From Plantago major (lineage: Eukaryota; Streptophyta; Magnoliopsida; Lamiales; Plantaginaceae), in NCBI GenBank assembly GCA_026545765.1, contig CM048844.1, positions 5,022,001 to 5,086,000 of the forward strand: DNA of 64,000 bases, given 5' to 3'. Made by a program: the position numbers and the translations under genes. Each line of letters opens with the position of its first letter. Position 1 is the stretch's first letter. The notes beneath the pieces were generated by a model, which searched no databases, was not told the DNA's origin, and was given only the letters and a program-made list of their open reading frames with translations. This document shows, in pieces, positions 49,574 through 62,465 of this stretch.

Positions 49574-51076
49574 TTATATTCTTTTCACTTTGTCCGGGCC
49601 GTTCCGGGTTGGACCGAAATTTTCGTGGCTATTCAAGTTAACCGGTCACCATCGGCTAGGAAAGTAGCAAATCGTGGCTATCAATGTTAAGCGGTCACCA
49701 TCGGCTAGGGATGTATATTACGACGCCGAGTGAGCTCACAAATCAAGATAATTTTCAAGTCATGTTTAAGAGTAAAGTTTAAGAATACTTTTCAAGAAGT
49801 TCTAGTTCAAGTTACGAGTTTTCAAGAAGAGCAAGTTCAAGTGTTAAGTGTCAACGAGTCGTAAGGGTTGCGGTCGTTAAGTAAGATTAAAAGATTTAAA
49901 AGACATGAAGATAGAACTTTAGGTCATGGCACGTGCATGGAGCTTGCTCAGTCAGTGATCACGACTGACCCCTTTCTAAAATATCAATTTTAGGTATTTG
50001 AAGACGAGCTTTTGGAGTGGAGCGTGCCGGAGCAGTGATCTTTACCAGAGCGTCATTACCATTTTAGTTTCATGATTTATACACTGTGTACTCAAACTTT
50101 TATGATTTTCAAGTTCTGCTGCATATTTTGACTAGTTCACGAATTATATTTAAGAATTTGCATGTCAAGTATAAGGACGCGCAAGGCGTTGAGCTACGTT
50201 TTAAATTTTCAAAAGTCAAGTTCGTCAAATTTATAAGCTCATGAACTAGCGCGAGTCATATTTTCCTTAGTTCGTATTTTTAAAATTCAGGGCGCTACAT
50301 TTTAGCTACAATATAACAAATGGCTCATATATCACAATAATGTATACAAATTGATCCGCATCAAACTAAGATATCTAAAGTGACAACAGGCCACAATAAA
50401 ATAACAAAAAAAAGTTTTTTCCCTCAATTCACCTCCACTCCTTTCAACGGAAATAAGATAGTAGTGCACAACAAATTGTGTGTTGTTCAGGACTTTTAAT
50501 AGGTGGTAGTAAGAAACAAATATTTGAAAGTTGTTAAACAAACATGTCAACATTCTGGATGTGCCAGCACTTAAGTGAGACAACGTCTGTCTAGAAGATA
50601 GTATAATCGATTATTGAAGGGTTCGTTTAGAAATAATAGTGCTGGATCATGTAAATAAATTATTTTCCATAAGAATTCTTATTCATTAATCTCATATATA
50701 TACATATGTGTGTAGTGTATAGTTAGCTACCAATAATAATAATAATAATAAAACCTAATCAAATTACTATACTTCTAATTACCTAATCAAACTATACCTC
50801 CTATACTTGTATTTACCTAATTATCGATCTTAAGCATATTCTAAGTAATAATTATATAATCTAACATAGTGATAAGTACTAATCTACTTGGAGTATATAT
50901 TACATGAAACACAATCACAACAAATCACTAGCTACTATATTGGTCTCGCGCGTTAGATGCGGATAGACCCGAATCTGTATACTTGTCAACAACCAGACCC
51001 TAGCAATCTTTACATATTAGTAGCAAAGTCCTTGTACCAAGAACGTTCTCTTTAATCTTCCAGGTTAGCAGCTACT

Positions 51077-52135
51077 ATGAAGAAAATCGAAGCTTCGAAA
51101 TCAGCTGAAAAGGTTGCGTCCATCGATGATCTGTTGATCCAAGTTCTTGTCTGCCTTCCGATTAGATCCTTAAATCGTCTCAAGTTCGTATCGAAACATT
51201 GGCTGTCTATCATCACTAACAACTATTTTCGACATCTCCGTTACAATAATGCCAATCCAGCAATTGCCATCTGCTGCTTATCGCCTGAATCTCGATGGAG
51301 TGTGCGGCCTGATATTCGTCCACCTGATATTCGTCCACCTGATATTCGTCCACGTATTTATTATTTCCCGTTCTCTGCCAGTGATTCGAAGCTCCCACGA
51401 TTTGCGAGAGCAGATGCTCACCTTAAATTTATGCACTCTTGCAACGGGCTATTACTCGGTCCGAACTTCACTGTTTATAATCCCACAACAGGAAAATTCT
51501 CATATACTATTCCAGAACTGAATTATGTGCGCTATGTGAACTTGGTTTTCGATCCGATCAAATCCCCCCACTTTAAACTTGTCTGTATTCGTAGAGTAAT
51601 AGGTGGTTTTTGGCATGAAAGAAGGAGATGGCAGATTTGGATTTACTCGTCCGACATGATCGGTTATTGGAAAGCATCAACGGAGCTCAAGCTCGAATAT
51701 GAAACTTTTGATTTCAGAAAGGGGGTCTACTGGAATGGCGCCATTCATTGGATCAGTCGTCATGGGCCTCCTCATGACAATGCTTTGGTTTTCAAAGTTG
51801 ATGATGAGGAACTTGATACAATGCCTATGCCGAATATCCATAGCTGTCATTATTTTTACTTTGGGGAGTCGTGTGATCACTTGCATTACGTTGGCATATC
51901 TAAGAATCCAAATCAGTTTGACGTGTATGAGATGAAAAGAGACTATTCTGAGTGGTTTGTCAAGTACCAAGTTGACCTTTCCGAGTTTTTTTATGGGAAG
52001 AGATGGCCGTTCTGGGGTTTGTCAATATTGTGCGTAATTAGGGGTCTGCGCGAAGAGGATTCTTTCTTGCTTTTGGATGTTGAGTGGGGTACAATACGTT
52101 ATAATCTTGTTTCAAAGACTTTCGAAACTAAATAA
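51077..52135 (+). CDS. F-box protein, unit 2 (C-terminally truncated)
   Basis: Same protein as the unit 1 copy for 351 of 352 residues, with one extra Pro in HGPPHD and Leu changed to Phe in YETFDF. A two-base loss at TTCGAAACTAAA (GA missing) shifts the frame, so it ends FETK, losing about 18 C-terminal residues ending in IELLC. F-box and most of the associated domain remain. It may be a mildly truncated gene, or a full-length gene with a sequence error at this spot. Confidence 0.75.
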   Translation: MKKIEASKSAEKVASIDDLLIQVLVCLPIRSLNRLKFVSKHWLSIITNNYFRHLRYNNANPAIAICCLSPESRWSVRPDIRPPDIRPPDIRPRIYYFPFSASDSKLPRFARADAHLKFMHSCNGLLLGPNFTVYNPTTGKFSYTIPELNYVRYVNLVFDPIKSPHFKLVCIRRVIGGFWHERRRWQIWIYSSDMIGYWKASTELKLEYETFDFRKGVYWNGAIHWISRHGPPHDNALVFKVDDEELDTMPMPNIHSCHYFYFGESCDHLHYVGISKNPNQFDVYEMKRDYSEWFVKYQVDLSEFFYGKRWPFWGLSILCVIRGLREEDSFLLLDVEWGTIRYNLVSKTFETK

Positions 52136-55100
52136 GATCGCATCGTGTACAGGCAAAAATTGGTTTCAGCATATTGAGCTTCTTTGTTAAGTTGAGTCGA
52201 GTTCGGTTCTGAGCAAGGCTTATCATCTTGCATTCCATGTTCCTAGCATTTACTGTTAAGTTTCAACCTCACTGTTAGCTAGTTTTATGTATGCTGCTGC
52301 AAGAATTCCTCTAATTAACAATGTACTATATATCTAAGCTAGATTTGAAGTCAATTATCTATTGCAGGATCCTGATCCTTTATTACAAGTTCCTATTCCT
52401 TACACTACTGCCTTACCGTTTTGTTTATTCTCATGCATTAGATTCAGAGCAGGGTTACCTGATTCGCAAATCGTTCAGAATGTACGCCATTTTTTGTAGA
52501 ATCGATCAATTCGCTTTTAGAGCACGATTTGCTACTTTTTAAAATGCGGTCTGTTCATTTTTCGAGTATGATTTGTTCGTTTTTAAAACATGATTCACTC
52601 ACTCTATGTGTAATTTGATGCATTCAAAGATTGTTGGTGCTGCTCCCCATCGGGAAAAAAGGTTAGGCAAATCGGAACGTTTGATCCCTTTATTTCTACA
52701 TCTCTAGACGAATCGGAATGCAAACCACGTTCAAGGAGTGTGCGATTCGTCTATGGTATGTATGAGAAAATCAAGTAACTTCGATATCATACTATGATTT
52801 TTTAATAATGCTTATCGCATCAAGGTTTCGTAATTTGAATTTTCGCTCTACAATTTGTTATGTGTATATTGTTACAATTATATGCGATGCATCGAATGAA
52901 AAAGTGCGAGGGTATGCTACCACTCATTAAAGCATGTTCGATACCCGTTCGGACCCTCGGATCTAAGAAACCGGATAGAAGAGTAACCACTCAAACATGG
53001 AAAATTAGACTATACTTCCACTTCTTGCTAGTATTTCATCAATTTCAAGTATGCCGCACTAAATTGAGTTTATCGACTTATATGGTTTGCATTCTATTAT
53101 ATGATCGGTTTCTTCGGATGTTAATTTATTAAATATAAATTATAGTGAATAATTATATCACTAATTAAGAAAAACAGTATTAATAATTTCCAAGAGAATA
53201 TATGTATTTATAACAACATAGGATCTAAAATGTATTTAAAGTTACATTAAATTACCCTCCTTGTTATAATACAATGGTGTAAAACCCTAAAGTCATACTC
53301 CTAAATCTTAGCCGTCATTTTCATCACGTTTCTTTCTACTTTCTCAGACTTTCTCCTCTAGGTCGCCGCTCCCGAAGGACATTGGCCGGATCCCGGCTCC
53401 GAGAGCCATTCCGGCGAGTCCGGACGAAGAATATCTGAAGTTTCGGAGATCAAATTCAATTCTAGCCACCTTTTTAGATACCCTATAAACGATTAGGTCA
53501 ACGCGTTCAAATATTACGGAGAAGGACAAACTTAGAACTGAATTAAAACATTATTTACAGCGAATGACAAAAGTCATACTTGATGATGATGTCATAGGAG
53601 AGAGAGTGGAAATTCATATTCTTTTCCCTTTTCTTTGAAATTTCATATTTCATTTTATTACAATTAACCCCCTAAAACTTTCAAGTTATAATAAAGAAGC
53701 CTTAATGTTTTAAATTTTCATATTTTCATCTATGTTCTTCTTCAAATCTTTTTCAAATTTTTTTTTAAATTTTTTTTCTATGAAGAAGAAGATGGATAAA
53801 ACTATAAAAAGTTAAAACTTTGGGGTTTAATTTAAAAGTTTTAGGAATTATATTGAAGTATTATGTTTATATTGTAAAACGCAAAATATTTGAGACAAAT
53901 GTGTAATATGATAAAACTTGTATTTTAAAAGAAATACTTATATAGAGGGGCAAACTAGATTTTTTTCAAAAAGTCAAACTTTATGCTCAAATTGTTGTAA
54001 ATTTTGAATCGTTAGGGATTTAATCGTTTACAGGGCATTTAAAAAGGTGGTTGGGTGTAAAATTCTCTTCAATTAATATAGATCTTGATTTGTTATGGTT
54101 TATTACGTTTCCGTTTTATATCTCTACCAATCGGAATTTTAAGGCACAAATCTTGAAAATGATGTTTGCTGACGTTGTTTATGCTATTTGGAGGATACAA
54201 AATGAGATTATTTTTCAGCAGAAATCTGGATGTTCTCACGAACCTTTGAGTCGACACGATTATTCACACGGACTATTATCCGAATGATATGTTAGCCTAA
54301 CTATACGAAGTACCAGCACATTATTTTCCGTATATATATACACACACCTTGTCCTTATGCAGACGGATGATCTTGATACTTCATCGTCATTGTAAGATTC
54401 CTTTAAAACAAGTATATTTAAAATACTTATGGATAGATTTTCGAAAAGAATGTGCACCTTGTTGATTTAAGTATCGTTCTAATTTTTCCTACATTTTTGA
54501 AAGTTACACATTTTGTCAAAACTTTTTCTAAAGCTAATTTTTCTAAAAATGATAAATAAATAAAATTAAGTTAATGACGCACGCGATGTAATTTAGACCA
54601 TAATTCTCGGGAATTGCATGCTCTGCTAACTAAGACATTTAACAAAATGCAAAACCGTAAGCAAACTATATGCATTAATGTATATGAATGTTAATGTTGA
54701 CATTAATCAGAATTAATTAATTGAAATAATGTCATTTGACAATATTATTAAATTCTATTAATCAATGTTAGAAAATTTAGTGAGCCCACACGTGTAATTA
54801 ACAAAAGGGAATTACGGTCTCAATAAACTTTAGTTTTGTCGAGAAGCATCCAATTTACAGGATTATGTCTTAATCTTGGCTTATTATGTATCACTTCGTT
54901 CATTGCAATTACGTGCTTTAGCTTAAACCCAAACGCCAAATCTTTACAAATATTCGCTTCTGTTTTTGTCTTTTCTTATACACAGACCGAGTCTCCGCGA
55001 TGGTACGAGCTAGATCAGCCAGTTCGAAAGAGTCTCAAACTGCATTAGTAACTCGTTTTGTTTGTCCCGTCGAGTAAGTAATCATGATTCAGAAATACTT

Positions 55101-55895
55101 GATTAGGAATGATATACTCGGTTCAATACAAACTTGGCTCAAACTCGATTAAAGTTTAAACCAAATGAGTTGAGGTCAAACTTCATTATTGTGACTCAAA
55201 CTCGACAATTAGCTCGTTTTGTTAACGAGTCGAGCCGAGTTTAGACTCGATTGCAGCTCTAGTGAGCTCAAGAAATAGGATACTCGACTTGAGTTGTTAA
55301 ACAATACTACTTGCGCTTGCGGTTTCAACTTTCAATGATCTTAATTATTGTTTTACCTTAGTCACAAAAGTAACGAGCTGGATCACTATATATAGCGTCA
55401 ACAAAAACAATTTTAATCTTCATAAAAATTGTACTTCCTTCGTCCCAGTTTAATCTTACCATTTAACCTTTACTGGTCAACGCTTACAAATTTCGCCTAT
55501 AAATTAGTACTTATAAATAATGTTGGTAAAAAAATAAAAAATCCATATTACTAAATATTTATATTGTACATTTTCATTATATATTTTTAAAAAAATTCAT
55601 TACTGATGTTAATGCGGATCAATGTGAAAGGAAAATGTATTAACTCAACTGTAATAGAAGATGTCTGTTTGTTTTTCAAATGTAGAATAAGCATCAAGAA
55701 CCTTTACAACTGTTATTCTTAGTTTCTTACAGAGCAGCCTATGAATGCCCAAAATGGCAAACTGTGAGGAGATTTTAAAACCTCTAAACCAGCAGCACCT
55801 TTGCTCATTGTGTCAACATACAGATGAGGTGTTTAAACACAACAAAAGACTCCAGCAAGTCATTTGTACCAATGTTTTACATGAACAACAGTGAA
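52136..55895. other. Unit 2 spacer (matches 41864-45580)
   Basis: Contains the left inverted arm (53299-53463), the AT-rich insert, the LINE-tail fragment (54070-54228) and the GAGTCGAG-type repeat (about 55060-55270). No gene. Confidence 0.55.
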
Positions 55896-58043
55896 CTAAG
55901 TGTTACTGCTAATCACAATTCTTACACTTGAAGCTTTCGGAAGTGCCAATATCTTCTTCCCGAGTTCCTCTGTGTACAACAGACATTTGGAGAAAGAAAC
56001 TTCCGCCCCATGTTCCAGCATGAACATGGCTAGAGCGGAGATGATGTGCGTTATCCTTAAGGTGTGTAAACTTAATGCGTCTTCAGTTGAGAAACAACAC
56101 ATGATGGTATGGCTCGATTGAATCATAGTCATAGCCATCACCTTGTGAAATGAAACATTGATGACCCTGCAGCACATGAAACAAATAATTTATATTACTT
56201 AATAAATGTAACCGCATAGGTGGAGAAGATTACTAGTGATCAATACATTTAGTCATTACCTTAAGTATGGGTTAGGCTGAGAGAGTATACCTTCCTACTT
56301 AGTCTATTACCTACCCAGGTATTAGCGTGCTGGTAAGGAATTCTTTATAGTTCGCCAGGTATTAGAGACCTGGCATTATCTAGGATTGTAATTACTTAAC
56401 AGTTCTCTACTCATTAGTTATTAGGGCTGGCGGCGAAGGCTGTAGATTCCAAACATACATTATCAACTCCTAGAATGGATGCTTCCTGCTTATAGGAAAC
56501 AGAGAGGTCTACAGATACCTAGTTGCTGGAGAATCATTGCCTAGTTCTAAACATAATTCTTGGTTAAAAGTTAAACTATAGTGTTTTCCTAGGCGACTCA
56601 CTTTTTCGAGAAAAAACAGGAAAAGAGAAATACTTAAGGTGAGTCGTGAGAGGCCAGATGCATAAGGAAGATTTTAGGAGGAAGATACATATTACGTGAA
56701 AACTGCAAGTCAATCATGAGGTGTACTCTTATAAACTTACCCCACAACTAGAAGTCCAGTCAAACTTGTTACAATATTAACAGTAAAGAAAAGCGAGAAG
56801 CAGAAGCCAGACAACAAATATTTATTAAGCAGACCAAACAATAGATTAACTAGAAGTCTACACCGCATAAGTCAACGAAGTAATCACTTACCATGACCAT
56901 GACCAAATCCTTCAAAGCAGGAGCTGCATGAAGTAGCTCCACCAGGGCTCCAACATCTTGCAAAGGGCTAGTTCCGAAACTCAGTTCCATTCTTCCGAGT
57001 ATAATAAACTTGGGGAGATGATGATGGACGGCATTTGTTAAACCAATAACCTAGTTTAACAGAAAGGGAAACATCAATGGTTAAAAAAGGATTAATGCTA
57101 ATATACCATAATAGTGTATACTACTAGAATATAGCATGTAATCTGAAAAAGAAAAATAGTAATAACGTACCCTAGGCGTGAAACCAGATAATTTGAATTC
57201 ACTTATACTTGATAAGTTTGTCAATAGCTTTCTGGTTCTTAATCCAACGTCTATTCCACATTCTTCAGCAGAAAGATGTGCACAACAAACGGTTGATTCA
57301 GTCACATCGAAGTTTTCCACATTAATACCACCACATTTAAAATTGTCAATAAATGCTCCAGATATCTTTATATGGTATTCATCCCACGGAACATCATGCA
57401 GGGGATTGGATAGGAATGAAATCAAGCAAGGAGCTTGGAAGTCCACAGACCTAACTTGGCGCCATTTGCATCCCCTCAGGCCAAGTGTAACCAGTTTTGG
57501 CAAAGTGAATGTCAAGATGTCATTACTAGGATTATCATTCAAAATTACAACTTCCTCAAGATACAAACAAGTGAGATTGGTATAACAAATTTTCATGGGA
57601 ACTTTCCACGTGCAGGCCATATCCACCTCCAATTCTCTCAGTGAACTGCAGGTTAGAAGACTACGGGGTAATATAACACCACCTTCAGTTTTAATGATTT
57701 CCAAGTTAACAATCTGAACATTGCGTCTGAATAGAGCAGATAACCATCTCTCAATGCGGCTACTATTGAATATAAATTCAGAGCAAGTGACTTTAAACTC
57801 TCTTATGTTTTGTGAGTTAGAAAGTCTCCTATCCATAAAATTCATAAAACTCGTCTGGTGGGTTAGTCCATAATCATCAACTTCAACATTGAAAACAGAA
57901 GTCCACTTATCTTCCCAAGCTTTAGACAGAAGAGATGTTTGAACCGCTTCCTTTGTAGGCAGGCAGGATAGAATACAACTGAGAACACAATCTGGTAACT
58001 CACTTATGAGGTCACGCTCGTTGGCCCCGTTTGAAGACGTCAT
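55896..58043 (-). pseudogene. F-box/LRR/FBD gene, unit 2 (frameshifted last exon)
   Basis: Exons equivalent to unit 1: 58043-57171 (873 bases, open), 57050-56892 (159, open), 56166-55896 (271 instead of 279). The first two exons encode the same protein apart from the first residues (MTSSNGANERD for MTPSNGPTNGD). The last exon has a one-base loss soon after its start, giving a stop within about 27 codons, plus a 9-base in-frame deletion and two one-base gains. The FBD-like C-terminus is therefore lost unless these are sequence errors. F-box and LRR parts are intact. Confidence 0.75.
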
Positions 58044-58836
58044 ACTTCGCCTCCAGATTCCACAAATGAAACCTGAAACAGTACACCAACGGTTAACATG
58101 CAATAGACATTGAGTTAAAGTGAGGAGAACAGACATAAGTAAAGAAAGAATAATCTGACATCTATCTGTATTAACACTATAATGACCAAAATTTGGTATC
58201 AAAAGTTTACACCAAACTAGTACTACAAGTTAATGGAGAACAAACTGCCAAAGAGGATTGCTTATGCATGTACTAATATGCAATGCTTAAAAATGAGGAG
58301 AAACAATTTGTTCATGCCCCCACTAGAAACACTAACCAATACGAATTGGTTCGGCTTTCATCTAGTCACAAAATGAACCTAATTGGTTTATGAATCTACT
58401 TGTGATCCCATTTCATTTCAGTATATTCATATAACAATGACCAATTCTCCTCATTTCCAACATCTCAAACTTCCCTTATCGCCAACTTTTCAATCCAGAA
58501 ACAAACAATGTCAAGACATGATAGAAGACTAACCAAGCACAGACCCGAATTAAGCCATATTAATGTATAGTTCCTAACAGTGACATTATCTGGATTCAAA
58601 ATCCCATTGACACTCTTTGTACAATCTTTTCCAACATCGATCTCTGTAACAAAATTAGGATAAGATTTCTGCTGAAAATTAATCTCATTTCGTAGCCTCC
58701 AAATAGCATAAACAGCCTCAGCAAACATGATTTTCAAGATTTGTAGAGATATAAAACGGAAACGCAATAAACCATAACAAATCAAGATCTATATTAATTG
58801 AATACAAAAACTATAAAACGCAAGAAAAAGATTCTC

Positions 58837-58995
58837 AGAATTGAATTTGATCTCCGAACCTTCAGATATTCTTCGTCCGGACTCGCCGGAATGGCTGTCG
58901 GAGCCGGGCAATGTCCTTCAGGAGCGGCGACCTAGAGGAGAAAGTCTGAGAAAGTAGAAAGAAACGTGATGAAAATGACGGCTAAGATTTAGGAA
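58837..58995 (-). repeat. Right arm: FBD-gene leader exon (unit 2)
   Basis: Leader exon ending at donor 58859-58858, with inverted partner at 53299-53463. The LINE-tail fragment in the following intron is at about 58663-58801. Confidence 0.75.
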
Positions 58996-60582
58996 TTGGC
59001 CTTGATTGCTGCTGGAAGACTATTTTCACTCTCATTAAAGGGATTTCGCCCTTACAGTCAGTGGCAGGAAGCTAAGCCTTTGTGGATTGTTTTAACTACA
59101 ATCTCCATTAAAGACTCTAATGAATGTAATTGTCAGGTTAACCATGGTTAATAAGGACGTCTCAACTATTCTGGTAAGATTAATTACTACACATTCTAAT
59201 AAGTTTTAGTATATTAACTACTAATTATGAAAAATTACTTTCTCACTTTCTAGATGAAGATTGAGTTATTGAAAGAAATCTGAAGACTTGGACCGTCCCG
59301 CCCATTCGAAAAGGGCCGGTAGATAAAGGTCATAACTTTATACCCGAATCAGAGCGTATTGGACCGACCAGGTAAAATCCGGTCCGGGCTGAAATTTGCC
59401 GTTTGACCGATTGAGTGTTAATAAAAAAAGCGGCTAATTTTACACTACTACACAATAAAACTTCGAAACAAACAATTAATCTGCGTGAAGTTAAGCAATA
59501 ATTAAATTGATTACACCCAATCAACACTACCTAGTCACTAGCACGCATGATTTTTCATTTCAAATTTCAAGAACTACTATACTCGTCTAAAGACACTCAC
59601 TTGGGTAAATTGGAATTTAAAAGATACTCCATCCGTCCCGATTTCAATTATCAGCGGGGTCGAACACAAGTATTAGGAAAAAAATTGAATAAAATAGGAG
59701 AGATTGTAATAAAGTAGGAAAGAGATTGAATAAAGTAGTACAAATAGTTAATAAAGTAAGAGAAATATTTTCCATTAAAGAAATGAGTAATTGAATTTGG
59801 GACGGATCAAAACGAAATGTGAGGAAATGAAATGGGGACAGAGGGACTATTATATTCTTTTCACTTTGTCCGGGCCGTTCCGGGTTGGACCGAAATTTTC
59901 GTGGCTATTCAAGTTAACCGGTCACCATCGGCTAGGAAAGTAGCAAATCGTGGCTATCAATGTTAAGCGGTCACCATTTAGGGATGATGTATATTCTGAC
60001 CTTGAGTGAGCTCACAAATCAAGATAATTTTCAAGTCATGTTTAAGAGTAAAGTTTAAGAATACTTTTCAAGAAGTTCTAGTTCAAGTTACGAGTTTTCA
60101 AGAAGAGCAAGTTCAAGTGTTAAGTGTCAGGTCAAGTCAGGTCATAGGGTTGCAGTGCATTAAGTAAGATTAAAAGATTTAAAAGACATGAAGATAGAAC
60201 TTTAGGTCATGGCACGTGCATGGAGCTTGCTCAGTCAGTGATCACGACTGACCCCTTTCTAAAATATCAATTTTAGGTATTTGAAGACGAGCTTTTGGAG
60301 TGGAGCGTGCCGGAGCAGTGATCTTTACCAGAGCGTCATTACCATTTTAGTTTCATGATTTATACACTGTGTACTCAAACTTTTATGATTTTCAAGTTCT
60401 GCTGCATATTTTGACTAGTTCACGAATTATATTTAAGAATTTGCATGTCAAGTATAAGGACGCGCAAGGCGTTGAGCTACGTTTTAAATTTTCAAAAGTC
60501 AAGTTCGTCAAATTTATAAGCTCATGAACTAGCGCGAGTCATATTTTCCTTAGTTCGTATTTTTAAAATTCAGGGCGCTACA
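58996..60582. other. Divergent inter-gene region at the unit 2/3 junction
   Basis: Counterpart of 48691-50300. Holds the altered GC-rich repeat and a Stowaway-like MITE (59625-59848). No gene. Confidence 0.5.
59625..59848. mobile_element. Stowaway-like MITE (unit 2)
   Basis: Same element and position as 49349-49573 in unit 1, so it predates the tandem duplication. Confidence 0.7.
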
Positions 60583-61357
60583 TTTTAGCTACAATATAAC
60601 AAATGGCTCATATATCACAATAATGTATACAAATTGATCCGCATCAAACTAAGATATCTAAAGTGACAACAGGCCACAATAAAATAACAAAAAAAAGTTT
60701 TTTCCCTCAATTCACCTCCACTCCTTTCAACGGAAATAAGATAGTAGTGCACAACAAATTGTGTGTTGTTCAGGACTTTTAATAGGTGGTAGTAAGAAAC
60801 AAATATTTGAAAGTTGTTAAACAAACATGTCAACATTCTGGATGTGCCAGCACTTAAGTGAGACAACGTCTGTCTAGAAGATAGTATAATCGATTATTCA
60901 GGTTCGTTTAGAAATAATAGTGCTGGATCATGTAAATAAATTATTTTCCATAAGAATTCTTATTCATTAATCTCATATATATACATATGTGTGTAGTGTA
61001 TAGTTAGCTACCAATAATAATAATAATAATAAAACCTAATCAAATTACTATACTTCTAATTACCTAATCAAACTATACCTCCTATACTTGTATTTACCTA
61101 ATTATCGATCTTAAGCATATTCTAAGTAATAATTATATAATCTAACATAGTGATAAGTACTAATCTACTTGGAGTATATATTACATGAAACACAATCACA
61201 ACAAATCACTAGCTACTATATTGGTCTCGCGCGTTAGATGCGGATAGACCCGAATCTGTATACTTGTCAACAACCAGACCCTAGCAATCTTTACATATTA
61301 GTAGCAAAGTCCTTGTACCAAGAACGTTCTCTTTAATCTTCCAGGTTAGCAGCTACT

Positions 61358-62465
61358 ATGAAGAAAATCGAAGCTTCGAAATCAGCTGAAAAGGTTGCGT
61401 CCATCGATGATCTGTTGATCCAAGTTCTTGTCTGCCTTCCGATTAGATCCTTAAATCGTCTCAAGTTCGTATCGAAACATTGGCTGTCTATCATCACTAA
61501 CAACTATTTTCGACATCTCCGTTACAATAATGCCAATCCAGCAATTGCCATCTGCTGCTTATCGCCTGAATCTCGATGGAGTGTGCGGCCTGATATTCGT
61601 CCACCTGATATTCGTCCACCTGATATTCGTCCACGTATTTATTATTTCCCGTTCTCTGCCAGTGATTCGAAGCTCCCACGATTTGCGAGAGCAGATGCTC
61701 ACCTTAAATTTATGCACTCTTGCAACGGGCTATTACTCGGTCCGAACTTCACTGTTTATAATCCCACAACAGGAAAATTCTCATATACTATTCCAGAACT
61801 GAATTATGTGCGCTATGTGAACTTGGTTTCGATCCGATCAAATCCCCACTTTAAACTTGTCTGTATTCGTAGAGTAATAGGTGGTTTTGGCATGAAAGAA
61901 GGAGATGGCAGATTTGGATTTACTCGTCCGACATGATCGGTTATTGGAAAGCATCAGCAGACTCAAGCTCGAATATGAAACTTTTGATTTCAGAAAGGGG
62001 GTCTACTGGAATGGCGCCATTCATTGGATCAGTCGTCATGGGCCTCCTCATGACAATGCTTTGGTTTTCAAAGTTGATGATGAGGAACTTGATACAATGC
62101 CTATGCCGAATATCCATAGCTGTCATTATTTTTACTTTGGGGAGTCGTGTGATCACTTGCATTACGTTGGCATATCTAAGAATCCAAATCAGTTTGACGT
62201 GTATGAGATGAAAAGAGACTATTCTGAGTGGTTTGTCAAGTACCAAGTTGACCTTTCGAGTTTTTATGGGAAGAGATGGCCGTTCTGGGGTTTGTCAATA
62301 TTGTGCGTAATTAGGGGTCTGCGCGAAGAGGATTCTTTCTTGCTTTTGGATGTTGAGTGGGGTACAATACGTTATAATCTTGTTTCAAAGACTTTCGAGA
62401 AACTAAATAAGATCGCATCGTGTACAGGCAAAAATTGGTTTCAGCATATTGAGCTTCTTTGTTAA
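61358..62465 (+). pseudogene. F-box protein, unit 3 (internal frameshift)
   Basis: Starts like the other copies and is identical through LNYVRYVNLV. Three bases are then lost from two homopolymers (frame kept), one T is lost before GGCATG, and another base is lost near 61955, so residues about 175-200 are out of frame and a stop appears at 61934. The original frame reappears from about 61960 and reaches the normal end IELLC. The lost bases are all in homopolymers or near CpG, so sequence error is a serious alternative. Confidence 0.7.

Larger units (their letters stand above)
40002..50300. repeat. Tandem unit 1 (about 10.3 kb)
   Basis: Near-identical to 50301-60582 and 60583-64000. It contains an F-box gene (+), an inverted fragment of the FBD-gene 5' end, and an F-box/FBD gene (-). 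The left edge is set by loss of similarity before TTTTGGCTACA. The F-box ATG spacing between units is 10326 and then 10281 bases. Confidence 0.95.
48691..50300. other. Divergent inter-gene region at the unit 1/2 junction
   Basis: Lies upstream of both the FBD gene (-) and the next F-box gene (+). It holds a GC-rich repeat (48960-49140), a Stowaway MITE (49349-49573) and a 49-bp near-direct repeat (CGTGGCTAT to CATCGGCTAGG) at 49623-49671 and 49672-49710. No gene. Confidence 0.55.
50301..60582. repeat. Tandem unit 2 (about 10.3 kb)
   Basis: Second head-to-tail copy. Differences from unit 1 are mostly 1-10 base indels. A 24-base insertion near 50330 is shared with unit 3, so units 2 and 3 are closer to each other at the left edge than to unit 1. 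Confidence 0.95.
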
